Part shown: positions 9,496-17,639 of the stretch, one piece after another | How the letters are laid out: every line of letters begins with the position of its first letter | Numbering within the stretch: position 1 is the stretch's first letter | Assembly: GCF_021568905.1 (NCBI RefSeq) | Contig: NZ_JAKGSB010000001.1 | Span: 1-64,000 of the forward strand | DNA: 64,000 bases | Direction of reading: 5' to 3' | Source of the DNA: Zavarzinia marina | GTDB lineage: Bacteria > Pseudomonadota > Alphaproteobacteria > Zavarziniales > Zavarziniaceae | Program-made: the position numbers and the translations under genes | Notes under the pieces: generated by a model | Database searches by the model: none | Seen by the model: only the letters and a program-made list of their open reading frames with translations | Told to the model about the DNA's origin: nothing

Positions 9496-9536
9496 AGGGC
9501 CGCGCGTTGGTGGTCATGCCTGCGGCCTGAAGGGCC
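9487..9536. repeat. 15-bp direct repeat around the ribbon-helix-helix stop codon
   Basis: GCGGCCTGAAGGGCC occurs at 9487-9501 and again at 9522-9536. The first copy contains the TGA stop of the ribbon-helix-helix gene; the second lies just beyond the permease stop on the other strand. Each copy holds GGCC-TGAA-GGGCC, which can form a small hairpin. Confidence 0.6.
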
Positions 9537-10775
9537 TCATTCGGCATCCACCGGCTTCGGCAGGCTGTCCGGCGTGAAGACACCGCCGAAGGGTGTCGAC
9601 GGGGCGCTGGGGGGTGCCGCAGGGGCCGGCGCCGGCGCCGCATCGCCGCCGCCGAGGCCGCCCGGCGCGAAGACGCCGCCGAAGGGGGTCGAGGGCGCGG
9701 CGCTGCCGCCGGGGGCCGTCGGGGCGTCCTGGCGCTGCTGCTGCATCCGCTCGCGCATTTCCTGTTGCAGGCGTTCCTGTTCGGCGCGCTTGGCGTCCAG
9801 GATCGACTGCACGCAGACGTCGGAATTGTGCCGGCTGCCCAGATAGATCGCGCCGCCGATGACGGCGACGAGGATCGCCGCCACGGTCGCGGGATGGCGG
9901 ATGAAGGCGTTGACCGGATTGTTCAGGATGCGCGCCGCCGTCGCCCCGCCCTGGGCGAGCGCCGCCGCCCGGCGCTGCCACGCCTCGTGGACGATGGCGC
10001 CGAACAGGGTCAGCGCGATGATCACCACGGCAACGGCCGAGATCGAGGGATCGATGCCGAGGCGGACCTTGGAGGCGAGTTCGGTCGTGAAGGTGCTTTC
10101 GGCGACGATCGAGAAGACGGTGGTGTTGTAGTTCTCGAGCGAGGCGAGGAAGGCGAGCACGGCGCTGGAGAAGATCGCGGGGCGCAGGAACGGCAGCAGG
10201 ATCTTGCGGAAGGCCTGGGCCGGCGTCGCCCCCATGTCGAGCGCCGCCTCGGTCAGCGTATGGTCGAAGCGCTGCAGCCGGGCGATGAAGATCAGCATCG
10301 AATAGGCCGAGATGAAGCACACCTGGCCGAGGATGGTCAGGAAGAAGCCGTTGAAGAAGACGCTATCGAAACCGAAGCCGAGCCCGCTGCCGAGACGGCC
10401 CCAGAACATCAGGGTCGAGATGCCGATGACGATGCCCGGCATCAGGATGGGCGAGATGAAGATGGTATAGAGCGCGCCGCGCAGGCGGGGCCCGACCTCG
10501 GACAGGGCCAGGGCCGCGGCAAGGCCGATGGGCGTCGCGAGGAGGACGACGCCGGCGCCGATGAACAGCGAATTGCCGAGGCCGGTGAGAAGCTTGGCGT
10601 CTCCCGCCAGCTTGCCGAACCAGTCGGTGGTGAAACAGTCCCACGGCACCACGCGCGGGAAGGGCGACGAATTGAACGCCGTCAGCACCATGATCACGAG
10701 CGGCCCGAACAGGAAGCCGAAGAACAGCAGGCAGAAGGCGATGGTGCCGAGCCGGCCGGCGGCGCTGGAACTCAT
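9537..10775 (-). CDS. Polyamine-type ABC transporter permease (PotC-like) with an extra C-terminal segment
   Basis: A 412-residue inner-membrane permease. Residues 1-280 are a normal PotC-type permease with about six hydrophobic segments and the ATPase-contact EAA loop EAALDMGATPAQAFRKILL near 177. The family normally ends there (about 265-290 residues). This protein continues with a seventh hydrophobic segment (about 297-313), a Gln/Glu/Arg-rich probable coiled coil (about 325-350) and a Pro/Ala/Gly-rich tail holding PSTPFGGVF twice (361-369, 392-400). Its ATG overlaps the upstream permease stop (ATGA). The extension's role is unknown; it could be a fused second gene. Confidence 0.85.
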   Translation of the reverse strand: MSSSAAGRLGTIAFCLLFFGFLFGPLVIMVLTAFNSSPFPRVVPWDCFTTDWFGKLAGDAKLLTGLGNSLFIGAGVVLLATPIGLAAALALSEVGPRLRGALYTIFISPILMPGIVIGISTLMFWGRLGSGLGFGFDSVFFNGFFLTILGQVCFISAYSMLIFIARLQRFDHTLTEAALDMGATPAQAFRKILLPFLRPAIFSSAVLAFLASLENYNTTVFSIVAESTFTTELASKVRLGIDPSISAVAVVIIALTLFGAIVHEAWQRRAAALAQGGATAARILNNPVNAFIRHPATVAAILVAVIGGAIYLGSRHNSDVCVQSILDAKRAEQERLQQEMRERMQQQRQDAPTAPGGSAAPSTPFGGVFAPGGLGGGDAAPAPAPAAPPSAPSTPFGGVFTPDSLPKPVDAE

Positions 10776-11692
10776 CGCCCGATCTCCCCGATCCTCACCT
10801 TGAAGACCCGCATCATGAGAAGCGTGAAGAGGATGCAGACGACCACCAGGATGACCGCATAGGCGGAGCCGCGCGGCCAGTTCGAGGCATCGTTGAACCA
10901 TTGATAGACGAGTTGGGTGAACCACAGGTTCGACGGCCCGCCCAGGATCTGCGGCGCCGCCAGCGCCCCGGTGGTCAGCATGAAGACCATGGTGCAGCCG
11001 GAGGCGATGCCGGGCTTCGCCATGGGGATCACGACCCGCCAGTGGATGCGCCACCACGGCGCGCCCATGTCGCGCGCCGCCTCGATCTGGTTACGGTCGA
11101 GGGCTTCGATCGCATTGTAGATCGGGAAGATCATCAGGAGGATATAGGCATAGGTGAGGCCGGCGTAGAGCGCCACGTCCTCGCGGATGAAGTCGATCGG
11201 CTCGGACCACAGGCCCAGCGTCATGCCGACGCCGTTCACCAGCCCGGTGGAACCGAACAGGATACGGAAGGCGAAGGCGCGCAGCACCTCGTTGATCCAA
11301 TAGGGCACGATCAGGCCGATCACCATCAGCCGCGCCATCGACTGGCGCGCGCCATGGGCCAGCAGATAGGCGATCGGATAGCACAATATCAGGTCGAACA
11401 CGGTGACCACGACCGAGGCCAGCACCGTCTTCGCCAGGATGGTCAGATGCAGGGTGTTGAAGCCGCCGTCGTTGCCGAAGATGAAATAGCCGTATTGCGA
11501 CAGGGTATAGACGTCGTTCGGCCCGCCCTGTTCCGAGGGCGGCAGATTGTGACTGAAGGAGATCAGCACCATGGCGATCTGCGGCAGCACGATCAGCACG
11601 AAGACCCAGAGCGCCACCGTGCCCGCGATGAAGAGACCGACGGCGGCGCCGTGGCGGGCGAAGATCTGCCGGAAATCGGCCAGCGCACCCAT
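10772..11692 (-). CDS. Polyamine-type ABC transporter permease (PotB-like)
   Basis: A 306-residue inner-membrane permease with about six hydrophobic segments and the EAA loop EAARDMGAPWWRIHWRVVIPMAKPGI near residue 205. It pairs with the downstream PotC-like permease to form the channel of a spermidine/putrescine-type importer. ATG 11692 is preferred because AAGGG lies eight bases upstream inside the end of the ATPase gene; a TTG at 11701 would overlap the ATPase stop. The gene is in a four-gene operon led by the binding protein. Confidence 0.9.
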   Translation of the reverse strand: MGALADFRQIFARHGAAVGLFIAGTVALWVFVLIVLPQIAMVLISFSHNLPPSEQGGPNDVYTLSQYGYFIFGNDGGFNTLHLTILAKTVLASVVVTVFDLILCYPIAYLLAHGARQSMARLMVIGLIVPYWINEVLRAFAFRILFGSTGLVNGVGMTLGLWSEPIDFIREDVALYAGLTYAYILLMIFPIYNAIEALDRNQIEAARDMGAPWWRIHWRVVIPMAKPGIASGCTMVFMLTTGALAAPQILGGPSNLWFTQLVYQWFNDASNWPRGSAYAVILVVVCILFTLLMMRVFKVRIGEIGR

Positions 11693-11697
11693 GGGCG

Positions 11698-12789
11698 TCA
11701 ACCCTTGGCCAGCGGCCCGTCGGGCAGCACGAGGCCGTTCTCCGCCGGAAAGCCGACCAGGATCGAGCCGTCGGGCCCGATGGGGGGCGGGCTGCCGTCG
11801 TTGACCAGCGACATGCGAAGCCTGAGCCCCGCCGAAGTCTCCAGCATCAGATGGCGCAGATTGCCCTCGAATTCGTCGCCCACCACCTTGGCTGCGATCT
11901 CGTTGTCGCCGGGCCTGGCCGGGCGCATCTGTTCCGGCCGGACGAAGACCAGACAGGCATCGCCCGCCTTGTACTGCCGCCCGCCGGCGGCGACGCCATG
12001 CAGGCTCAGCCCGCCCGCTCCCTCGGCCGAGACGCGGTCGCCGGCCCTGGCGGTCACGCTGACCGGGATCGCATTGGTCTCGCCCACGAAGGAGGCGACG
12101 AAACTGGTCTTCGGGCGGTCGTAGAGGGTGACGGGATCCGCCACCTGTTCGATCACGCCCTTGCTCATCACCGCGACGCGGTCGGACATGGTCAGGGCCT
12201 CGCCCTGGTCGTGGGTGATGTAGATGAAGGTGAGGCCGACGCGCTTCTGGATCTCCCGCAGTTCCGTCCGCATGTGCTGGCGCAGCTTGAGGTCGAGGGC
12301 GGAGAGCGGCTCGTCGAGCAGCAGGATGTCGGGCTCGACCGCAAGGGCGCGGGCGATCGCCACGCGCTGGCGCTGGCCGCCCGAAAGCTCGGTCACCTTC
12401 TTGTCGGCGGTGCCGGGGAGCGCGATCAGCTCCAGCAGTTCCTCGGCGCGCTTGCGGCGCTTGGCCTTGGAGATACCGCGCACTTCCAGCGGAAAGGCGA
12501 TGTTCTCGGCGACCGACATCAGGGGGAAGAGGGCGAGGTTCTGGAAGATCAGGGCGGTCGGACGCTTGTTCGGGCCGACGCCCTTCATGTCGTCGCCGCC
12601 GATCAGCACGCGCCCCTCGGTCGGCTGGATGAAGCCGGAGACGCAGCGCAGAAGCGTGGTCTTGCCGCAGCCGGACGGCCCGAGGAAGGAGAAGAACTCA
12701 CCTCCCGCGATCTCGAGATGGGCATCGTCCACCGCGAGATATTGGCCGAAACGGATCGACACATGGTCAAGGGTGATGGTCTTGGTCAT
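11698..12789 (-). CDS. Polyamine-type ABC transporter ATP-binding protein (PotA-like)
   Basis: A 363-residue cytoplasmic ATPase. The nucleotide-binding domain has Walker A GPSGCGKTT (near 39), signature LSGGQRQRVAIARAL (near 137), Walker B ILLLDEPLSALD and the switch His in ITHDQGEA. The C-terminal ~120 residues form a TOBE-type regulatory domain, as in PotA, which lengthens the protein to family norm. It sits between the binding-protein gene (211 bp upstream, with a palindromic repeat and a hairpin in between) and the two permease genes, with translational coupling to the first of them. Confidence 0.93.
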   Translation of the reverse strand: MTKTITLDHVSIRFGQYLAVDDAHLEIAGGEFFSFLGPSGCGKTTLLRCVSGFIQPTEGRVLIGGDDMKGVGPNKRPTALIFQNLALFPLMSVAENIAFPLEVRGISKAKRRKRAEELLELIALPGTADKKVTELSGGQRQRVAIARALAVEPDILLLDEPLSALDLKLRQHMRTELREIQKRVGLTFIYITHDQGEALTMSDRVAVMSKGVIEQVADPVTLYDRPKTSFVASFVGETNAIPVSVTARAGDRVSAEGAGGLSLHGVAAGGRQYKAGDACLVFVRPEQMRPARPGDNEIAAKVVGDEFEGNLRHLMLETSAGLRLRMSLVNDGSPPPIGPDGSILVGFPAENGLVLPDGPLAKG

Positions 12790-12840
12790 GCGCGCACCCG
12801 ACGGCCGTTACGAAAACACATTGTCCCCCCCCCCAACGCG

Positions 12841-12920
12841 TCGTCCCGGCGCAGGCCGGGACCTCGTGACGGAAGGGCGCCCACCTCCCCCCGAAGATCC
12901 CGGCCTTCGCCGGGATGACG
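12841..12920 (+). repeat. ~80-bp palindromic repeat, copy 1
   Basis: The element has outer arms TCGTCCCGGCGCAGGCCGGG and CCCGGCCTTCGCCGGGATGA, each itself a hairpin, around a short centre. A second copy lies at 50461-50544 in the opposite orientation and matches this one along its whole length, including the centre (CTCGTGACGGAAGGGC here, CTCGCGACGGAGAGGGC in the inverted copy). It lies between the binding-protein gene and the ATPase gene of the polyamine-type importer. Confidence 0.85.
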
Positions 12921-12961
12921 CCTGAAAGAGGAGGGCGCGGGGACGAAACCACGAAGAAGCA

Positions 12962-12994
12962 TCCGGGCCGGCGCGCCCCCCGCGCCGGCCCGGA
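12962..12994 (-). terminator. Strong hairpin after the binding-protein gene, inside the transporter operon
   Basis: A perfect 14-bp GC stem (TCCGGGCCGGCGCG with CGCGCCGGCCCGGA) closes a CCCCC loop 6 bp after the stop of the substrate-binding protein gene. There is no T-run. Such hairpins in ABC operons commonly let the binding protein be made in excess over the membrane components by mRNA protection or partial termination. Confidence 0.65.
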
Positions 12995-13000
12995 CGGCCG

Positions 13001-14143
13001 TCAGGCGCTCTGGAACTTGTTGACGTATTCCGCGCGCTTTTCGGCATACCAGGGGGCTTCCGGCGGCCAGGGGTTCAGCTTGGCCAGGGCTTCGCCCGGA
13101 TAGGCGTCGCCGAAATTCTTGGCATAGACCTCGCCGGCGAATTTCTCGGCCCCGGTGACGGGCGAGTTGTAGCCATGGGTCTTGATCGCCTCGCCCGCCA
13201 GCTCGGGGTCGTAGCAGGCTTCGATGAAGGCATAGACCTGCTCCATGTTCTTGGCGCCGACGGGCAGGCACATGCCGTCGACCCAGGCCATGGCACCTTC
13301 GACCGGGGCGCGGTACATCACCGGCTCGCCGGCGGTCTTCAGGGCGATGGGTGGGCCGTCCCAGGTCTGGCCCACGATCACGCCCTCGTTCAGAAGGCCG
13401 TTCTTCTGGGTGTCGGCATCGTTCCACAGAAGCTTCAGGTTCTTCTTCTTGCCGATGCAATAGTCGGTCAGCTTGGACCAGACTTCGTCCAGCTTCTCCG
13501 GCGTCTCATAGGCCGACCACATGGTGCCCGGTTCCCATTCGCCCTTGTATTCGAGGGCGAGACCGGCGCCCAGCATGCCGGAATGGCCGCGGCACATGGT
13601 CTTGCCGGCATTGGCGTCGTCCCAGACGTCGCCATAGGAGGGGAATTCGCCCGCCGGGGTGAACTTGTCGGTGCGCCACGCCACACCCTCGGTGCCCCAG
13701 ATGTGCGGGATCCACATCTGGCCCTTGCCGCCGAAGTTCCAATTGGTCTCGCCGGCCTTGGCCATGGCCGGGTTCACCTTGTCGATGGCGATCTTCGACA
13801 TGTCGAAGGGCTGCACCAGATCCAGCGGCTCCCACAGCAGCGAGCGGTTCATGGTCGGCGTGATGATGTCGAAGCCCTGGCCGTTCGTCGCCTTCATCTT
13901 GTTCAGGATGTCGTCGTTCGAACCGATGCCGGTGAAGTTGATCTTGATCCCGGTCTTCTTGGTGAAGGCCTCGCGGAAACTGTCCGGCAGATAGTCGGAC
14001 CACATCATGATGTCGATCTCGCCCGACGAGGCGAGAACGCTGCGGCTCACGATCGCCGGCATGGCCAGGGCGGCACCCCCGACAGCAGCCCCCTTCAGAA
14101 CCGAACGGCGGCTGACGCCGTTCTTCCCGCGCTTGGATGCCAT
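13001..14143 (-). CDS. ABC transporter substrate-binding protein, PotD/PotF type
   Basis: A 380-residue periplasmic binding protein for a polyamine or related compound. The N-terminus carries a twin-arginine export signal: SRRSVLKGAAVGGAALAMP, cleavage near residue 38. The mature protein starts IDIMMWSDYLPDSFREAFTKKTG, as in PotD/PotF relatives. A frame remains open far upstream, but ATG 14143 has AAGGAG nine bases before it and gives a complete signal peptide. It is the first gene of the importer operon and is divergent from a MocR regulator, so that regulator probably controls it. The exact ligand (putrescine, spermidine, gamma-aminobutyrate or other) is not readable. Confidence 0.92.
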   Translation of the reverse strand: MASKRGKNGVSRRSVLKGAAVGGAALAMPAIVSRSVLASSGEIDIMMWSDYLPDSFREAFTKKTGIKINFTGIGSNDDILNKMKATNGQGFDIITPTMNRSLLWEPLDLVQPFDMSKIAIDKVNPAMAKAGETNWNFGGKGQMWIPHIWGTEGVAWRTDKFTPAGEFPSYGDVWDDANAGKTMCRGHSGMLGAGLALEYKGEWEPGTMWSAYETPEKLDEVWSKLTDYCIGKKKNLKLLWNDADTQKNGLLNEGVIVGQTWDGPPIALKTAGEPVMYRAPVEGAMAWVDGMCLPVGAKNMEQVYAFIEACYDPELAGEAIKTHGYNSPVTGAEKFAGEVYAKNFGDAYPGEALAKLNPWPPEAPWYAEKRAEYVNKFQSA

Positions 14144-14181
14144 TGACCACTCCTTGAATTGTTCCTGCCCCGGGGAACCCC

Positions 14182-14202
14182 TGCGCCCCATGATGCGGCG
14201 CA
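14182..14202. promoter_or_regulatory. Inverted repeat in the transporter/MocR divergent region
   Basis: TGCGCC and GGCGCA flank a 9-bp centre. Next to it are GTTCC/GGAAC arms (14161-14178) and the near-direct repeat GATTAG/TATTAG (14215-14236). MocR-type regulators usually bind paired sites between divergent genes, so this 114-bp region is the likely operator zone. Confidence 0.4.
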
Positions 14203-14257
14203 AAAACGCTAGGTCGATTAGGGGAAACGGTATTAGATCCACAGGAAGAATTTTTTG

Positions 14258-15766
14258 GTGCCAGGAACAACCGTGCTGGACCGCTATTTCCTCGAACCGC
14301 TGGACCACGCGCGCCGCCTTCAGCAACAGGTCCACGACCGCCTGGTGGAGGCGATTCTGGACGGCGGCGTGCCCCCGCACGAACCCTTGCCCGCCACCCG
14401 CGACCTGGCCACCCGCATCGGCGTCTCGCGCAATACCATCGTGCTGGTCTACGAACGCCTGGTGGAGGACGGCTATCTGACCCCGGTGCGCCGAAGGGGC
14501 CATTTCATCAACGAACAATACGTCCGCCAGCAGCTCAACGTCCGACTCGACTATCGCCCATCGACCCTGTTCCGTGATGGCGAGACCGCGGGCAAGGCCT
14601 GGGCGGAGCGTCTGCGCCAGCACCCCTCGCGCAACCGCAACATCGTGAAGCCGGCCAATTGGCGCGACTATCGCTATCCCTTCATCTACGGCCAGGTGAC
14701 GACGGACAAGACCTCGATCGCGCGCTGGCGCGACTGCACGCGCCTTGCCGGCACGCCCTATCACGCCAATGCCTGGGTCGGCGACCTGATCGACGCCGAC
14801 GATCCCCTGCTGGTCGACCAGGTGATCTCCCGCGTGCTGCCCCAGCGCGGGCTGCGCGCGGGAAGGGAGGAGGTGCTGATCACCTGCGGCTCCCAGAACG
14901 CGCTCTATATGGCGGCGCAGCTTCTCGCCGGGCCCGGCTGCCGGGTCGGGATCGAGAATCCGGGCTATGTCGATGCCCGCAACATCATGGCCGCCACGGG
15001 GGCGGACCTCGTGCCCCTGCCGGTCGATGCCAATGGCGTCGTCACCGGGGCGGCGATGCGCGGCTGCGATCTCGTCTATACGACCCCCAGCCATCAATCG
15101 CCGACCAGCGTCACCCTCTCCCTGCAACGCCGCCTCGCCCTGGCCGAGGCGGCGCGCAACGACGACATCCTCCTGATCGAGGATGATTACGAGCACGAAT
15201 TGAATTTCATCGGGCCCCAGCGCCCGGCCCTCAAGAGTTTCGACACCACGGGCCGCACGATCTATCTGGGCTCGCTGTCCAAGGCCCTGTTCCCCGGGCT
15301 CCGTCTCGGCTTCGTCGTCGCCCCCGAACCCCTGATCCGCGAGATGCGGGCGCTGCGCCGCATGATGTATCGCCACCCCTCGGCCCACGACCAGCGCGCC
15401 ATGGCGATCTTCCTGATGGAAGGCCATATGGACGCCCATGTCCGGCGCCTGCGCGATCAACTGGCCCGCAAATGGACCACCATGCACCGCGAACTCGCCG
15501 CCCGCCTCCCCGACAGCCGCCCCACCGCCACCACCGGCGGTTCCTCGGTCTGGCTCCGCCTCCCCCCCGGCATCGACTGCTGGACCCTGCAACGCGCCGC
15601 CGCCCGCCGCGGCGTCCTCATCGAACCCGGCGACATCCATTTCCTGGGCCCCGAACCGCCGAGGGATTACGTGCGTCTGGGGTTTGCCGCGATCGGGTTG
15701 GACGCGATTGCGCCGGGGCTGGCGGAATTGCAGGCGGCTGTGGAGGAGGTTGAGAGGGGGGCTTGA
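14258..15766 (+). CDS. MocR-type GntR regulator with aminotransferase-like domain
   Basis: A 502-residue transcription factor: an N-terminal GntR winged helix (about residues 12-80, with RIGVSRNTIVLVYERLVEDGYL as recognition helix region, shown here in part as VSRNTIVLVYERL) fused to a class I aminotransferase fold that binds PLP (Lys in GSLSKALFPGLRLGFV). MocR proteins such as GabR and PdxR sense amino compounds or PLP. The divergent polyamine-type importer is the likely target. GTG 14258 has AGGAAG nine bases upstream; a TTG at 14255 is also possible. Confidence 0.9.
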   Translation: MPGTTVLDRYFLEPLDHARRLQQQVHDRLVEAILDGGVPPHEPLPATRDLATRIGVSRNTIVLVYERLVEDGYLTPVRRRGHFINEQYVRQQLNVRLDYRPSTLFRDGETAGKAWAERLRQHPSRNRNIVKPANWRDYRYPFIYGQVTTDKTSIARWRDCTRLAGTPYHANAWVGDLIDADDPLLVDQVISRVLPQRGLRAGREEVLITCGSQNALYMAAQLLAGPGCRVGIENPGYVDARNIMAATGADLVPLPVDANGVVTGAAMRGCDLVYTTPSHQSPTSVTLSLQRRLALAEAARNDDILLIEDDYEHELNFIGPQRPALKSFDTTGRTIYLGSLSKALFPGLRLGFVVAPEPLIREMRALRRMMYRHPSAHDQRAMAIFLMEGHMDAHVRRLRDQLARKWTTMHRELAARLPDSRPTATTGGSSVWLRLPPGIDCWTLQRAAARRGVLIEPGDIHFLGPEPPRDYVRLGFAAIGLDAIAPGLAELQAAVEEVERGA

Positions 15767-15931
15767 TGCAGACTTCTTTCCGGTCAGTCTTTTTGCTTGA
15801 GCGTTGTCCCCCCAATCCACACCCCGCGACCGATGATCCAGGCGCACGGAGGCCCCGACAAAATGGGGCTAGGCAGGGGATTGCGAACGCAGCACGGTTT
15901 GCGGCAGGGCGAACACGCTTGAGGAAGAACA

Positions 15932-17044
15932 ATGTCGGCTGACGCGAACAGCATTCTTTTCCGGCCCTTCGATGTGAAGAGCCTGCATATGAAGAACCGG
16001 ATCGTCATGGCGCCCATGACGCGGGACAAGTCGCCGGGTGGTGTGCCGGGGCCGGATGTCGCGGAATATTACCGGAAGCGCGCGGCGGGCGGCGTCGGGC
16101 TCATCATCACCGAGGGCACGACGATCGACCATGCGGCGGCGTCGGGCTCCGACAATTATCCGCGCTTTCATGGCGAGGATGCGCTGGCGGGCTGGGCCGA
16201 GGTCGTGAAGGCGGTCCATGCCGAGGGCGGACTGATCGCGCCGCAGCTCTGGCATGTCGGCATGATGCGGAGCCCGAAGCAGGTGTTCAATCCGGAGGTG
16301 CCCAGCGTCGGCCCCTCCGGCCTCAAGGTGCCGGGCAAGCGGAACGGCCACACCCTGACCGAGAGCGAGATCGGCGACATCATCGCCGCCTTCGCCAAGG
16401 GCGCGGCGGACGCCCAGCGCCTCGGCTTCGATGCGGCGGAATTCCATGGCGCGCACGGCTATCTGATCGACCAGTTCTTCTGGGACGGCACCAACGAGCG
16501 CACCGACCGATGGGGCGGCGATCTGGTGGCGCGCGGGCGTTTCGGGGTCGAGATCGTCAAGGCGGCGCGGGCCCTGGTGGGCCCCGACTTCCCGCTGATC
16601 CTGCGCATGTCGCAATGGAAGCAGCAGGATTTCACCAAGCGCCTGGCCGAGACCCCGGCGGAATGGGAAGCTTTCGTCACCCCCTTCGTCGATGCCGGCG
16701 TCGATGTCTTCCACTGCTCCACACGGCGCTTCTGGACCCCGGAATTCGAGGGTTCGGACCTCAATCTCGCCGGCTGGACCAAGAAGCTGACGGGCAAGCC
16801 CACCATCACAGTCGGCAGCGTCAGCCTCGGCGGCGCCGATGACTTCATCGCCGCCTTCGCCGGCCAGGGCGCCGAGATCGTCGGCATCGAGAACCTGGTG
16901 GAGCGGATGGAGCGCGGCGAATTCGATCTGGTCGCCGTCGGCCGCGCGCTGCTCGCCAATCCCGACTGGCCGAAGCTGGTGCAGGGCGGGCGCTATGGCG
17001 ACCTCAAGGCCTATTCGAAGGATTTCCTGCTCGAACTGGTCTGA
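15932..17044 (+). CDS. NADH:flavin oxidoreductase of the old yellow enzyme family
   Basis: A 370-residue FMN enzyme with a TIM-barrel fold. It starts with LFRPFDVKSLHMKNRIVMAPMTR, contains the active-site pattern AAEFHGAHGYLIDQF (His-x2-His variant HGAH) and the later VGRALLANPDWP FMN-phosphate region. These enzymes reduce activated C=C bonds using NAD(P)H; the physiological substrate is generally unclear. Length is standard. ATG 15932 follows GAGGAAGA. It stands alone and ends before a clear hairpin at 17115. Confidence 0.9.
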   Translation: MSADANSILFRPFDVKSLHMKNRIVMAPMTRDKSPGGVPGPDVAEYYRKRAAGGVGLIITEGTTIDHAAASGSDNYPRFHGEDALAGWAEVVKAVHAEGGLIAPQLWHVGMMRSPKQVFNPEVPSVGPSGLKVPGKRNGHTLTESEIGDIIAAFAKGAADAQRLGFDAAEFHGAHGYLIDQFFWDGTNERTDRWGGDLVARGRFGVEIVKAARALVGPDFPLILRMSQWKQQDFTKRLAETPAEWEAFVTPFVDAGVDVFHCSTRRFWTPEFEGSDLNLAGWTKKLTGKPTITVGSVSLGGADDFIAAFAGQGAEIVGIENLVERMERGEFDLVAVGRALLANPDWPKLVQGGRYGDLKAYSKDFLLELV

Positions 17045-17114
17045 CGCGAGGGCTCGCGCGGCCGCCGTTCGCGACGATGAGAAGCGAGCGCGGCCAAGGG
17101 CTTGCCGGAATACC

Positions 17115-17139
17115 GACGGGGCCTTCGCGGCCCCGTCTT
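17115..17139 (+). terminator. Terminator hairpin after the old yellow enzyme gene
   Basis: A perfect 9-bp stem GACGGGGCC/GGCCCCGTC closes the stable loop TTCGC and is followed by TTGTATTCT. It separates the oxidoreductase from the cold-shock gene. Confidence 0.7.
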
Positions 17140-17303
17140 GTATTCTGGCCTTGAATGCCTTAAGTATGACCCGTCGATCTTGTTGACGAATTTTGTTACT
17201 GCGCTTTGGCGCCCCGACGATCTTCTACTCTCAATATCGAAATGCCAGTCCCTGGGGCGTTCCCGGGGGCGAAAACCTATGCCGATCTGAGAAAGGAATC
17301 GTC

Positions 17304-17513
17304 ATGATCACGGGCACCGTGAAATTCTTCAACACCACCAAGGGCTTCGGCTTCATCCAGCCCGAGAACGGCGGCGCGGACGTCTTCGTCCACATCTCCG
17401 CCGTCGAGCGCTCGGGCCTGCGCGGCCTGGTCGACGGTCAGAAGGTCAGCTTCGAGATCGTCAAGGACAGCCGCACCGGCCGTTCCGCCGCCGACAATCT
17501 GCAGGCGGCGTAA
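17304..17513 (+). CDS. Cold-shock domain protein
   Basis: A 69-residue single cold-shock domain (CspA family) that binds single-stranded RNA/DNA and melts RNA structure. Both nucleic-acid motifs are intact: RNP1 KGFGFI and RNP2 VFVHI, after [16 protein letters not shown] upstream fixes ATG 17304. About 165 bp of unusually AT-rich sequence separates it from the previous terminator, leaving room for the long structured leader usual in this family. A true intrinsic terminator follows at 17590. Confidence 0.95.
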   Translation: MITGTVKFFNTTKGFGFIQPENGGADVFVHISAVERSGLRGLVDGQKVSFEIVKDSRTGRSAADNLQAA

Positions 17514-17589
17514 TCCACGCGCCGCGCCGGCGGTCGACCACGGATGTACTGGCGATCGCCGCGCTGAACGGCGTGATGGATTGAAGAGA

Positions 17590-17616
17590 GGTCGGGGGAT
17601 TCCCCCGGCCTTTTTT
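17590..17616 (+). terminator. Intrinsic terminator after the cold-shock gene
   Basis: GGTCGGGG pairs with CCCCGGCC (one G-T wobble) around a short loop and is followed at once by six T residues (17611-17616). It lies 77 bp after the cold-shock stop and just before the 3' end of the convergent aminotransferase gene. Confidence 0.88.
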
Positions 17617-17639
17617 CTTGCCCGATCGAGGCGTGCCGG

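Noticed and set aside
14144-15847. Upstream extension of the binding-protein frame to 948 residues
   Set aside because: The extra part is antisense to the MocR gene and lacks protein-like character. ATG 14143 has a perfect ribosome binding site and begins a complete twin-arginine signal peptide.
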